NCBI GenBank assembly: GCA_012064385.1
Contig: QRDG01000419.1
Location: 682,001 to 746,000 of the forward strand
Direction of reading: 5' to 3'
DNA: 64,000 nucleotides
Source: Puccinellia tenuiflora
Lineage: Eukaryota; Streptophyta; Magnoliopsida; Poales; Poaceae
In this document: positions 11,109 through 22,480 of the stretch, one piece after another
Layout: each line of letters opens with the position of its first letter
Numbering within the stretch: the first letter of the stretch is position 1
Program-made: the position numbers and the translations under genes
Notes under the pieces: generated by a model
The model's input: only the letters and a program-made list of their open reading frames with translations
Databases searched by the model: none
Told to the model about the DNA's origin: nothing

Positions 11109-11705
11109 GGCATCGAGTAAGCAGCTTTCGACATCCAGTACAAGCCGAGGACCGCCATCAAATCTCAGGTCTTAGCCAACTTTGTTGCAGATTGGACTGA
11201 GGCGATGGAAAGCACACCTTTGCCGGATTCTCAGTACTGGATAATGCACTTCGACGGCTCAAGATGAAGGAAGGCTGGTGTAGTTTTAAAATCACCTAAG
11301 GGTGATAAGCTCAGTTATGTCCTCCGAATCCACTTCAACGCCACCAACAATGTAGCAGATTATGAGGCTCTCCTTCATGGTCTTCACATGGCTAAGGAAT
11401 TGGGAGTACAGCGCATCCTCTGCTATGGTGACTCGGATCTGGTTGTGCAGCAACTTGATGGATGCTGGGACACGAAGAGTCCCACAATGGCAGAATACAG
11501 AAGAACAGTCGATGAATTCGGCCGATGTTTTGCCGGCTTAGAGGTTCGACATATCTCCCGAGATGACAATGAAGCTGCTGATGCCTTGGCCAGAATAGGA
11601 TCCAAGAAAAAGGCAGTGCCACCAGACGTATTTCTCCATCACCTTCACAAGCCGTCCATCAAAGGCGGCGATGAAGATTACCCTTTGTCGGCAGAATCAG
11701 TTTAG
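11109..11705 (+). pseudogene. Archaeal-type RNase H region of B' pol
   Basis: A second RNase H begins with the acidic IMHFDGS strand near 11240. ADYEALLHGL (11358-11387) supplies the Glu, YGDSDLVVQQL (11422-11454) the central Asp and DDNEAADALA (11563-11592) the C-terminal Asp. This extra aRNH domain is the hallmark of the Tat lineage. In-frame stops occur just after FDGSR and at 11118-11120, and the segment ends with TAG at 11703-11705. Confidence 0.8.
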
Positions 11706-13019
11706 GTGTGCTTGGTAACCCCAGATTGGACCACACCCTACATTGATTTCTTGATAAATAAGAAACTGCCCAAGGACGACGAGGTGCTAAGCCGTCAAAT
11801 TGAGCGTCGAGCAAAGGCGTACACGATTATTGACGGACAACTCTACAAGAGGAGCACATCCGGCATCTTCCAAAGATGCGTCTCTCCGGAGGAAGGACGG
11901 CAAATCCTGGAAGAAATCCACTCTGGCGAATGTGGGCATCATGTGGCGGCAAAGGCGTTAGTTGCCAAGGCGTTTCGGCACGGATTCTTCTGGCTGACGG
12001 CTAAGGAGGACGCTATCAACATCGTCAAGACTTGTGAAGGGTGTCAGCGCTACGCAAAGCAGGTTCACTTGCCGGCTCAGGAGCTCCGAACGATCCCTAT
12101 CACTTGGTCGTTTGCGGTCTGGGGGCTCGACATGGTGGGACCTTTTAAGACGGCAAGGGGAGGCTTAACCCACCTGCTGGTGGCGGTCGATAAATTCACG
12201 AAGTGGGTGGAGGCAAAGCCCATCAAGAAACTCGACGGAGCTACAGCTACAAAGTTCATCGTCGAGATTACAACTTGATTCGGCATACCGCATAGCATTA
12301 TCACTGACAATGGCACAAACTTTGCCGTCGCTGAGCTAGCGAAGTTCTGCAGCCGATCAAAAATCCGACTCGATGTGGCATCGGTGGCACACCCGCAATC
12401 CAATGGACAGGTAGAGCGCACTAACGGCATTATTCTGCAAGGTATTAAGCCGAGGCTTGAAACTCCTTTGCATCGAGCAGCCGGCGCTTGGGTTGATGAA
12501 TTGCCGGCGGTCTTATGGAGTATTCGTACTACCACAAATAGATCAACCGGCTTCACCCCTTTCTTCCTGGTCTATGGTGCAGAAGCGGTGCTCCCATCCG
12601 ACATGATCCACGATTCGCCTAGATTCGCAGCCTACATCGAAGAAGACGCAGAAGAAGCACGTCAAGATGGCTTAGATATCCTCGAAGAAGAAAGAGAGTT
12701 AGCTCTCCAAAGATCCGCCATCTATCAACAAGATCTACGTCGCTACTAGAGCCGTAGAGTGCGGAATCGATCTTTTTGAGAGGGCGACTTAGTGCTTCGG
12801 CTTGTGCAAAGCCGGAAGCACAAGTTATCCCCGCCATGGGAAGGGCCTTTCGTTATCAGCAAAGTTCTGAAAAACGGGTCATATTATCTCCTCGACTTAA
12901 GGGATTCAAAGAAAGATCCCAGGAAGAAAGGTCGCAAGAGGAAAAGGCATGTAAATGACGACTTAGATGAGACGAAACGTCCGTGGAATATCGCTCAGCT
13001 ACGTCCTTTTTACACTTAG
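11706..13019 (+). pseudogene. Integrase region of B' pol
   Basis: The zinc-binding H-H-C-C domain is seen as GHHVAAKAL followed by CEGCQRYA (11937-12058). The DDE core follows: LDMVGPF (first Asp, near 12127), TDNGTNF (second Asp, near 12304) and SNGQVERTNG (Glu, near 12399-12428). The C-terminal GDLVLRLV and WEGPFVI segments are typical of Gypsy integrases. Stops break it at 12276-12278 (TGA, likely from CGA) and 12747-12749 (TAG), with another TGA near 12777. The last stop is at 13017-13019. Confidence 0.85.
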
Positions 13020-13549
13020 CAAATTCTATTGTAACCATGTCAATGTGATCATGAAATAAAAATTGGTTTCTCTCATGTCGAATTCGAGAATTTGTACCAT
13101 CCTTTATTTCCCTATGATCTTATTGTTAGTCTGTTTACCCGAAATTGCCTGTGTTGCTCTTATTGGTAAACTATTTTATGTTGAATCCGCCTTAAGGTGA
13201 TGAAAAATCAACGTTTTGTCAAATTAATGTTTGTCTGCTAGATTTTTGCGCCGGGTTGCTTCAAAGCGTTTCGGCACCTAAAGGCGGTACTTGTTCTGAG
13301 TCTAAACAGATTGGTCATTGCATACCCTGTTGCTCAGCGAGTTAGCTTCGCCATAGGTTTGCCGGCGCTTAAAGGCTAAGGTGTCAAGGCCATATTTAAC
13401 TGAGGCATAAAATTGCAAGTTTGCAAAATATAAAGCTGATTAACGTACAGCAAAAGGCTAAGTTAGTTCTAGACATATACATTGTTTGGACGGCTTTACA
13501 TGTTGCCCATTACATTTTCAGGATAGCCGGCTCAACGAGCAAGTTCGGC
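13020..13549. other. Non-coding spacer behind pol of B'
   Basis: Between the pol stop and the end of the antisense gene. It holds AT-rich and ccggc-rich stretches, probably the 3' UTR of the antisense transcript. I see no gene or repeat here. Confidence 0.5.
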
Positions 13550-14715
13550 TCAGGACGATTTCTCCGCCGCCTCAGTGTCTTCATCTGATTGAACAGGAGT
13601 TGGCGGACACGGCATTTCCTTGAAGATGGTGGTCAAGGAGACCATGTTGGCAATCTTGCTGGCATAACCGGAGACGGACCGAAGGATCTTCTTGCGATCT
13701 TGGTCGTCCAGCGGCGTGCCGTCCTCCTTTTCAAGAGGGAAGCCGGATGCCACTCGCCACGCTTCTGCCTCCGGGTAATGTGCCATCATCAAGCCCAAGG
13801 CCATCTTGGCACCTCCACGAGCACTAGAACGAAGGAGTTCATCGAAGAATGAAGCCGCTTCGGTCAGTTCAGCTTCCAAGCTGGCAAGGTTCGTCGGGGG
13901 CTCGGGGTTGCCAGGAAAGAACTTCTTAGCAAGATCTTTTCCCAAAGAGATAATCTTCGGGATAAGTTCCCCTACTTCCAGAATCCGGTCAAGCCGGTTT
14001 TCCGCCGTGAGCTCATGGCCGTAACCCGCCGGAGCTGCAGAAGGGCGAAGTTCAGTTATATTTAGCTAAGACAGAGCGATGAGTTTAAGTTTTTTCGATA
14101 CTTACTCAGAAGCTGGTTGTCGATGGCCAGCGACTCATCGAGGCGCCTATTAAGCCGGTCCTGGATTTCATTAAAGGCATCCTTGTGGCTCTGCCTCTCT
14201 GATTCCAGGAGTTGTTCGGCTTTGGCAAGATTCTTCTTGGCCGTCTCTAGCTCCGCAGCCATCGATTGGTTAAGTTTATTCAGCTCAATATTCTCGTCGC
14301 GGAGCCGGTCGACAATGCCGGCGTTCTCGGCAAGTTCTTTGGCTTTGATAATGGCGTCTGCAAAACAAAAATGTCAGCAGTATAAAAGAAAGCCTGGAAC
14401 TCAAAAGCTAAAGATTCGGCGTTTGTACCTTGGTATTGAACCCGGTCCGCCTCAAACCCCTCGATGATGGCGTCTTTTGTCGCCAGTTCAGTCTTGAGCC
14501 GGCGCATTTCCTAATTTCGCACACCCAAAGAATTGAGGGTTTCAGCGCCAATTTTTCGGTGGATCTGCGTAAGGAATTGCTAAAAGCCTAAAGCTATGTT
14601 TACAAGTTAAGGTGGTTACATGGCGACATTTCATGGCTGGGGGGCTAAGTATATGCATGCGCATTAACTCGGATCACTATGACGGCTAGTGTTAATAACT
14701 TAACCCGGCATAGTG

Positions 14716-15179
14716 CTCGGGGGTCAGGGTGGCAACGGGTACGGGGATGACCGGGGATGACTCCACCATCCCCGCCCCGATCCCCGCCAATCCCCATACC
14801 CATCATCCCCATGAAGCTTTACGGGGATAAAATGATCCCCACCCCCGTTAACAATGGGTAACGGTTACCCATCGGGTATCCATGGGTATGTTAACACTAC
14901 CTGAGAAAGGTGAGATTAGAGAGGGCATGGTTGCTAATAAAAATGGAAAAAATAATTATATGGATTATCTAGATTTTATTCTATTTATTATACATATATA
15001 GTATATATTTTATAATTTGTCGGGTATCCATGGAGTCCCCACGGGGAGGATTTCATCCCCATCCCCGCCCCGCGAGACAATACCCATGGGGATAATTTGT
15101 CCCCCATCCCCGCTCCATAACGGGTAAATCCCCGCGGGTACCCGTCCCCACGGGGAATATTGCCATCTTGACTCGGGGG
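14716..15179. mobile_element. hAT-type MITE with 8-bp TSD
   Basis: The element is 14724-15171 (448 bp), with ends TCAGGGTGGCAA and TTGCCATCTTGA that form imperfect terminal inverted repeats. It is flanked by the 8-bp duplication ctcggggg at 14716-14723 and 15172-15179. GC-rich subterminal repeats (ggggatgacc, tccccacgggg) surround an AT-rich core at about 14930-15020. No transposase is present. An 8-bp TSD and CAGGGTGGCAA ends fit hAT. It lies in an intron of the antisense gene of B'. Confidence 0.85.
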
Positions 15180-15601
15180 CTACTGGGTAAGATATTTTAC
15201 CTGGTAGTGCTCGCGGAGAAGCGTTATGCCGGCCTCAAAGCTATCAGCAAAGTAGTTCTGCTGATTTTCAAGGATCTCTATGACATCAAAGGTATCATAG
15301 GCCTTGGTATGATCCGGTTCATCATCCCGGACGGTCGTTCCCTTCTTCCGGGGAAACCGAGGTGCCTTCATGAACCGGCTCATGAAATCCGGCTTGATGC
15401 GCCCTTCCTCGGCGAAGGCTTTGGCTTTGATTGGGTGAAAGATTGGGGCATCATCAGCCGGAGCTTCAGCCCTTGGAGAAGAGTTTTCAGTCACCTTCCC
15501 CGTCATCTCCGTCCATTGTGTGGGGGGAGTGACCCCGGCTCTCCCAACAGGTGGAGCCGTCACCATGGCATGCGTGTTCTCCTCTGTTGGGTTCGGCTAC
15601 G

Positions 15602-15606
15602 GAACC
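15602..15606. other. Left TSD of element C (gaacc)
   Basis: It directly precedes the TGTCGTGG terminus. The same five bases follow the right terminus at 42510-42514, and a further copy precedes the right LTR at 41857-41861. Confidence 0.8.
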
Positions 15607-16267
15607 TGTCGTGGTGGGTAGCACGGCATATCCATCAAAGACGGAAAAGAGTGTGGGGCAGGCGACGATCGGATGCTCACGCGGGATTGGGCAACAAACA
15701 TGCAAACACACGTCGGTTACCCAGGTTCGGGGCCCTCCTTTTGGAGGTAACACCCCTACGTCCTGCTCTTCTTGTTCTTATTGATTGATCACAGATCGGG
15801 CTACAAAGGTTGCTCCTGGAGCTGTATGGCGGTGGTGCCGGCTAGAGATGTCAAGCCGGCTAGAGGTGGAAGACAATGATCTACGTATCCGTGTGTCCTG
15901 TTCGCTTGCCTCGCGCAGGAGGCCCATGCACGCCTTATATAGGCAGCGTCTAGGGTTTTGGGTTACAAGGAGATTACACGATTGCCCCTATGACATCACT
16001 ACTCTGGAGCCGGCTGGAGCTATATCATCATTACATTGTAGCTGTAACGCCCGACAGGGGCTGGACGATCTGGGCCTACCAGTACGGACCGGTCGGTTGG
16101 TAGAGGCCGGCTGCTCTAGCCGGCCGTCCGCCTCCGGGTAGAGGAAACAGCTTGCTTCATCCGGCTGGCTCCAGGCGGGACGCTGTAACCGGCATCCGCG
16201 TAGCCGGCCCATGTAGTTCTTGAAGAAACGGACCTCTTAGGGATATCCGGGGTTCATATCCCCGACA
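15607..16267 (-). repeat. 3' LTR of C
   Basis: 661 bp, matching 41862-42509 with roughly ten substitutions or small indels by eye. One indel of about 16 bp is near 16188-16203 (ccggcatccgcgta region). It contains a - strand TATA box. Confidence 0.85.
15933..15941 (-). promoter_or_regulatory. TATA box of the C 3' LTR
   Basis: TATATAAGG on the - strand, conserved in the other LTR at 42190-42198. Confidence 0.6.
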
Positions 16268-16281
16268 CTAGCCCCCGAGAT
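16268..16281 (-). other. Polypurine tract of C
   Basis: The - strand reads TCTCGGGGGCTAG directly before the LTR, like the CGGGGGCTAC tract before the B' 3' LTR at 44630-44638. It fixes the orientation of C. Confidence 0.65.
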
Positions 16282-16805
16282 CGTGGAGTCTTGCCGGCTT
16301 GCCGGGTAGACTTCTCGAGCTTCAATGTTTTGTTTGTCGCTGTAGTTGAAGTCGTCCGGCTTGTGGTTTGCCGGATAAGGTGACGGTGGCCGGAGGCGGT
16401 TGGTCCGGCTTGGGGTAGCCGGTCTCCGGTAGTCTGGATGTCTTGGGAATCGTGAGTCGTGGCATGCGTCAGCCACGTTTCGCCGCTTGGTCGTGATGGT
16501 TGTGCTCTGCCCGATGTCAGGGGCACGTCGCTTCGGTCTTCGACGGACTGGATCGTCTGTGGCAACTGCCTGTTAGTGGGATCGTTTGCGGACGGTGCGG
16601 CCTGCCCGCGCCCCACGTGGCGCGTGGAGCGGTGCGGTTCCGCCTGCCCCGCTTTTAAAGGGGGAAAGAGGGGGAAGGTTCAGAACTTTCGCTCCTCTCT
16701 CCCGCTTCGTCTTCTTCGCCAGTTCTTGCTCCTCTTGCTCCTTGCCGATTTCTCCGTCTCGCCACTTCCGCTTCCGCCTCCTCCACCACGGGCAACAGAT
16801 CTTCA
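16282..16805 (+). promoter_or_regulatory. Upstream region of the antisense gene of C
   Basis: About 520 bp between the PPT and the first ATG. It contains a possible TATA-like TTTTAAAG at 16653-16660, followed by a CT-rich leader, as is common in plant 5' UTRs. No gene is seen. The promoter assignment is inference. Confidence 0.35.
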
Positions 16806-16881
16806 ATGGCGGGCACGGGTGCCTGGATGGGTTCCATCATCGACAATAAGTTCCTTCTGAAGCTTCACCGGAATGGGTCCA
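16806..16881 (+). CDS. Exon 1, first part, antisense gene of C
   Basis: The ATG at 16806 opens 25 codons plus one base, up to the target site of D. The codon interrupted here is completed at 36738, and the frame stays open on the far side, so the D insertion explains the split. The start is chosen because it is the first ATG behind the CT-rich leader and keeps the frame of the following exon. Confidence 0.65.
16877..16881. other. Left TSD of element D (gtcca)
   Basis: gtcca precedes TGTGGCACC here and follows GATGTGACA at 36733-36737, so the whole three-LTR block lies between one pair of TSDs. Confidence 0.9.
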
Positions 16882-19800
16882 TGTGGCACCCCCCTCTGAC
16901 ACATATCGCCAGAGAGGCGGTCGCCCCGTGCGCCAGCCCAGGATATCCGGACGCACGTTACGACAATGCAACATAGCAGAAATATCATTACACAATCAGG
17001 CCCAGAGGGCTACAAATGATTTTACATGGCCATCAAGGCATGAAAGATTATCATGACCAAGTGTGGCACGGGACAGAGTTTAACTGGCAGCGGAAGTCAT
17101 AGATTCGGCAACGGCTTGGAGGGACTCCATTCCACAGGCATCTGGCTGGGCTACTGATCCTAGCACGCTCTTGCTCCGTCTCGTTGCTATGGTAGAAGAT
17201 GAATCCTCTCAACCTCTGGCCACATGAAAAGCCAGTTTGAGTACGGTGACGTACTCGCAAGAAAACAACCACAAGACATGAACAGTCAAGCAATCAGGCA
17301 ACAAGTAGCTAGCAACAGAAATAACCTAAACATGGCAAGGGTCTACTTACGGCAGTCCAAGTGGGTAGCAACAAGGCAACACAACAGATCATGGCATAAG
17401 CAAATAATAGGGGTATCACCAGTACAGAGTCCAAGCCAGGTGGGGTTGGATCGTATACCGGTGATCACGTAAGAGAACTTACCTGTGACGAATAACGGGT
17501 GTACCCGTTGGTGCCAAATATTATAACATCACCTGTCCTCTCAACTAGGCCTCACGGCCTTATCACATCTGTCAAACTGCTAGGCCCACTGGCCTCACTT
17601 TCCATCCTGGGCATGCACGGTTGATGTTGGCTCGGCCTAACTCTAGGCTCCCAACGATCACACCGTCACCCCAAACACGGGTATCCATCCAAGATTCAAG
17701 TAATATTCCCTGCAACAGCCTATTCTAAATTAGGTTGTTCACCGTTCTTTCAAACCGATCTTAAGTTCAACCTCCGGACTCGACAAAGGACAATAGTGTG
17801 ACCGACACTGAACTGTTCCATAACCTAGGAACAAGGCTAGCTGCTAGTTGAGACACTCTCGAGAGGTTGCAGTTACCACTCATCTAAGTGCACCTTGCTT
17901 CATGACGGCAAGATACACTTACACAACCGTTCACGCTACCCAGACACTCCCTGTATAGCTACCGACATAACTCTATGTCTTAGGACGAAGTGAATCCGGC
18001 ACGTCCCCAACTCATGAGCGACGCCTTGCTCCGGAACCTTCACAAGACTAGCCCCGACCACAACTATGCAGTAACCGACTAGACTTGCCAAGTGGGTAGC
18101 ATCAAAGGAGGCTTGATAGGTTACATAGGTTATGGCTCCCCCATTTGGGCGACAGTGGTAGTGCGTTCAAGGTTCAGATTGGTGGCACTATGGACTGACC
18201 ACATCGAAGTTTGGAGGGTTGGTTTATTTAATCCAGTTTCTTTCAACAACAAATCCAAGAACAGAGGATTAGTCCAACACAATAAAGGATTAGTCCAACA
18301 CAACAATTATAAAATCATATCAACATGAAACAGATTAGTCCAGTACAAAACAATAATACCATATCAACATGGTACAGAAACAAACTGCACACAATGGTTC
18401 AAGCAGTATGTAGTTAGTTCAATCAATGGTTAGTTCCAACCGGGCGATGGCGGAGGTAACTCCGGCCAGTGACAGCCACAGGTTGAGTAAAAGAAAATAA
18501 CAAAATCAACCGGGCGAGGACGGAGATATCTCCGGCCAGCTGCAGCCACGGGTTGAGTAAATAAATACGCACCCCCCACTCTACGGAAAGTAGACGAGAT
18601 TCAATCCACGTGGGCGGAGACCGACATGTATTTAGTCGCCGGCCGGAACTCAACCCACACTTGATGGGTTTATCGTATTGCAGGAAAGTAAAGGTACAAG
18701 AAATAATAATACTGAAAGTAGGCGAGATTCAATCCACGTGGGCGGTGCCCAACATGTATTTAGTCGCCGGCCGGAACTCAACCCACACTTGATGGGTTTA
18801 TCGTATTACAGGAATGAAAACAAAGCCACGATATCTCGTGACGCACAGTTGGCAGGATGTAAACAAAGCCACGATATCTCGTGACGCACAGTTGACAGGC
18901 GATATTAAGCAATAAAATGCACCGATATGACAGGGTAATATGCAAACAAATAAACACCGCTTGAGTGTTCATAGCAAGTGGTTAGCTTGCCTCCGGAGAT
19001 CGACGCCATTTGTCTTGAGGGTCACGGACACTTCGCGGTTTAGGGTATCGGTTTGCCGGTACCGGGGAATACCTATACATGCATACACGGGTGCTGAGCA
19101 TATAAATATTTTACAAAATGTGAAACCTATACCACTGGATAGAGCTTTTCAAACTATGAATTTACAAATTTGAATCACCTCAAATGGAGCTATGGTTAAA
19201 AAGATATGGCCGTGCGAAGAATAGCTATCTGCTGCCCATTGGGGAAAAAAAACAGAACGGGCCCAATCAGAACCGGACCGAGCTGGTTGCGCAAGCCAGG
19301 AAAATACGTCTCCCCAGCCGGGAAGCGGGGCGCGCGGGAGGCGCCACCACTTATCCAGCGTGGCAGCCGGTCAAGGGCGGGCCCGCCTGTCAGCGTGACC
19401 AGGACGCCACGGTGGCGCTAGCGGGGTCGCCCTCCTCCCCGCGTAGACCACGCGCGGGTCGAGGCCCGACGCGGGCGTGCCGGCACAGGGCAGGACGCCG
19501 GGGCTGGCCACCCCCGCCGCTCCGCCGCAGGGGCACCCCGCCGGGGGTCCAGGAGGTCCGCGGCGCCGCACCGCATCCGAGGGAGAAGGCCACGTGCACG
19601 GGGCGCACGGGAGGGCCGCCTCGGTGGCGTGCATCGTGAGCTCGCCGCCGGCGGTCTCCGGACGGGGCCGAGGCTACGGTGCATCCCTCCCCAAATGGTC
19701 GCGTCTGGGGGATAGGGGAGGTCAAGGGGAACTCCTCTGCGGGTTTAATTGAAGAACGGCTCGGCCTAGAGCTCGTCACCGTCGACGAACCGTCGGCGAC

Positions 19801-21477
19801 ATCTCCGGCCGAATCGGAGCAGCGCTCCGCCGTTCTGTATCTAAAAGGGCAGAGGTCTCCAGGGGAGGGAGGGAGAGGAGGGTGCTGCTCGCGGGGGTGT
19901 GCTCGGGGTGGCTTTTATAGGGCTCGGGGAGGATAGTGACTAGGACGGCTCGACGGAAGACACGGGGTGAGGTGTCCTGGTGCTGGCGCAGTGAGACGAC
20001 GACCAATGCGTCATCGGTGTAGCGGGGCATCGCTGGACGACGGGAAACACGCAGCATCGGATAAGCTCGAGGTTTGGCGAGGGGACCCGCGGCGGTGCTG
20101 TTCCGCGGCGTCGGCTTGCGGCGGCATCGAGCTGGAGAGGGCAAGGTGTCCCGGTGCTGTAGCGGATCGACGAGTTCCGCGGGTGTCGTTTGCGGCTACT
20201 GTGGAGTGATGGGGACGATTCGGAGCGAGAGGCGCTGCTGACAGAGGGGTACCATGGCGTGTCTCACGTGTGACGCGTCGGCCGGCCGCTCGGCGGCGCT
20301 GTAGGAGGGGGAAAGTGGCGCGTGCGGCCGAGGGAGGGGTCGAGGGAGAGGGTAGCATCCTCCTGGGACGGTTTTGGACTCGGGGAGGCAGGAACGGCGA
20401 TGGCCAGGTCGTGGTGGTGGTGCTGCCTGGCATGGCCGTGCCAGAGTGACCACGCCAGCAGCCATGCCGACATCGGCATCCACATGCTTCCCTCACTCCA
20501 GAGCTTGAAAATGAAAACGAATCGCGTCACCTCGTGCCAAATTCCAAACCCTACCAAAGTCTAGTTATCCGTTTTTGCTGGTTTGCAACTTTGTCTAAGC
20601 AAAATTTCAGAAAACCTAGGGGACACCAGGTGTTCGATGAAATGATGAAGGCTTTGCACATCTCAGAAAAATCCCCAAAATTCACAGTAGGTCATAATGG
20701 GTGTATGTGGTAGGTCTGTGGATTTTGAGCTCAATTGAATACATGGAAGATGGTTAAGTAAATTGGTGTTCGAAAAGTGCCCTATTGGCATGGGCATGAT
20801 AGATGCATCTCCTCAAATGATCATGCCATGATCTTCTGTTTATGTGGTTATATATGGGATTTTGTCATCTTGGCAAAGCACCAATGCCAAATGATTTTTG
20901 TGTCTAGGGTTTGCTTTGGAAATTGCTATTAGGCATAAAAGGAGCATCACAAAATAAGTACCCCAAATATTGCTCAAATGAGGTTGGGCCAATGGAGTGA
21001 AAAGTTCAGGAGGTGAAATTAGGTCCATCCACAAAATTGTAGAATTTTTGGATGAGTGGAAGGTGTCTGAATACTTATTGGACTGGAAATGGCATAATAG
21101 CGGATATGATTTAACCAAGGGTTTTTGCATTGGACAATGGAATATTTTTCCATAGGATGGATGTATAAGTCTGAGGGAACCATATGGTAGCTTGGTAGAA
21201 TTTATCTTAAGATACAATTGTGGTGGTGGCTTTTGGTGGAATAGACGGAAGGGTTTTGGAACACTGGAGGGGCATCAATGTGTGACAACGAAAATAGTGG
21301 CATCGAGATATGGGGGAGGTTGATAAGCTCAAGGTTTGTTGGGAAATCTCCAAGTGAGCAAAACCAAAGTCAATTCGAAGACCAACAAGTGGGAGAAAAT
21401 AGTTTGGAAACAGAAAAAGTTTTTCAGGCGGGAGAAAAACATTACTAACATTAGGGACGAATTTTCGGGATGTGACA
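16882..21477 (-). repeat. D LTR1 (outer, 3' LTR)
   Basis: 4,596 bp. It contains CTCTCGAGAG at 17856-17865, the palindrome CGGAGATATCTCCG near 18530, and a ~128-bp tandem pair beginning at 18586 and 18714. A 43-bp tandem pair begins at 18820 and 18863, and a CpG-rich block spans 19250-20500 with the TATA box. Open frames in the CpG-rich block run on both strands at once and are not credible genes. Confidence 0.9.
19912..19919 (-). promoter_or_regulatory. TATA box of D LTR1
   Basis: TATAAAAG on the - strand within ccctataaaagccacc, at the edge of the CpG-rich block; conserved in all three LTRs. Confidence 0.65.
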
Positions 21478-21515
21478 AACCTCTCCCCCTTAAAAAGAAT
21501 CTCGTCCCGAGATTC
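21478..21515 (-). other. PPT and adjacent hairpin, first D internal domain
   Basis: The - strand PPT aagggggagagg (21480-21491) abuts LTR1. Beside it, gaatctcg-tcc-cgagattc (21497-21515) gives an 8-bp stem, the counterpart of the hairpin in A. Confidence 0.7.
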
Positions 21516-22440
21516 GGAGACTAATGAAGATTCCCGGGGTTATACAAGATATTTCTTGTATGGTTTGATATATCCCTATATTTAAAATATTTTGAAATTT
21601 TTTTTTCCACGCAATACTAGAGTTTAACACACAAAAGAATCAACTCTCAGCAGGATATTTTACTAGAAAAAAAATTACCAAGGCATGATATTTTTATCAT
21701 ACTCAATGTATTCTAAGGATGGCAGGGCAGGGGCTCACACAATCAATCAACATGGGACCTCCTACTATGATTATATGAAGAAAATCAAAATCTAAGGTTT
21801 TCAGTTCAACCAGACACAAGTATGGCAATATCAAACAAGATCTACACACAGATCGTCACTCAATAACCTGGATTTAACTTGGACAAATAATTACCAAATT
21901 TTGTAGAATAAAATGTTATGGATATGCTAAACATGTCCCTGTTCTAGATTTATGTTTTTGAAAAGCTGCATATACCTTTTCAAGTATTCACAGGTTTGGA
22001 AAAAAAAATAGCAGGGTTCCTTTTTTTTTTTAAAGAAAACATCTGTGTCGCCAATAATTGGCTTACAGACACTGTAGGGGTAGGGCCATCTCCAAAATTA
22101 TTTTGATCAAAATTTTCCCTACGGAACACTGGAGAGACGAGGACTGATCTCCTGAGAAAAGGATAGAAACACACAGAGGGTTATTTCTTGCTTGCTGACA
22201 TGTGGGACCAGGGTCCACCTGGCAGTTCCCTTCTTCCTTTCTCTCTTCTTCTTCTTCGTTGTATCTCCCTCCGTACCTGGCTGGTTCCGAGTGCGCGAAG
22301 CACTCTGCTGCGGCCCTGCTGCGCGTGCGGTCCAACTGAGCAGCGGCCATTACGGCTTTCGGCGCCACGACGGTCTCGCGCCAATTTGGCCGAGCACTGC
22401 CCGCGACTCCTTTCTTTCCCGCGCGAGGCCGGACGGGGGC

Positions 22441-22446
22441 TATAAG
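22441..22446 (+). promoter_or_regulatory. Candidate TATA box of the D antisense ORF, copy 1
   Basis: TATAAG, 40 bp before the ATG at 22481, in a GC-rich setting. It would leave a very short 5' UTR. Confidence 0.35.
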
Positions 22447-22480
22447 TTGCGGCCTCGGTGATTCTCTCCTCATCGCCAGC

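Larger units (their letters stand above)
13550..15606 (-). pseudogene. 3' exons of the antisense gene of B'
   Basis: On the - strand, the exon holding the C insertion ends at 15201 with a GTAAAA donor. A short exon starts at about 14510. A coiled-coil exon covers about 14360-14100 (SESERQSHKDAF-type heptads, Lys/Glu rich). The last exon runs from about 14045 to the stop at 13550. Its C-terminal domain (ARGGAKMALGLMMAHYPEAE, then SKIANMVSLTTI) aligns by eye with the last exon of the antisense gene of C (ARGGTDMALAVVKSWYPGLQ). A TAG lies in frame at 15597-15599 beside the C insertion. Function unknown. Confidence 0.65.

Noticed and set aside
19180..20570. Many long frames on both strands in the D LTR (repeated at 26830-28215 and 34430-35820)
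   Set aside because: This is a CpG-rich LTR promoter block. The frames overlap on both strands, have biased composition (Arg, Pro, Gly) and no domains.
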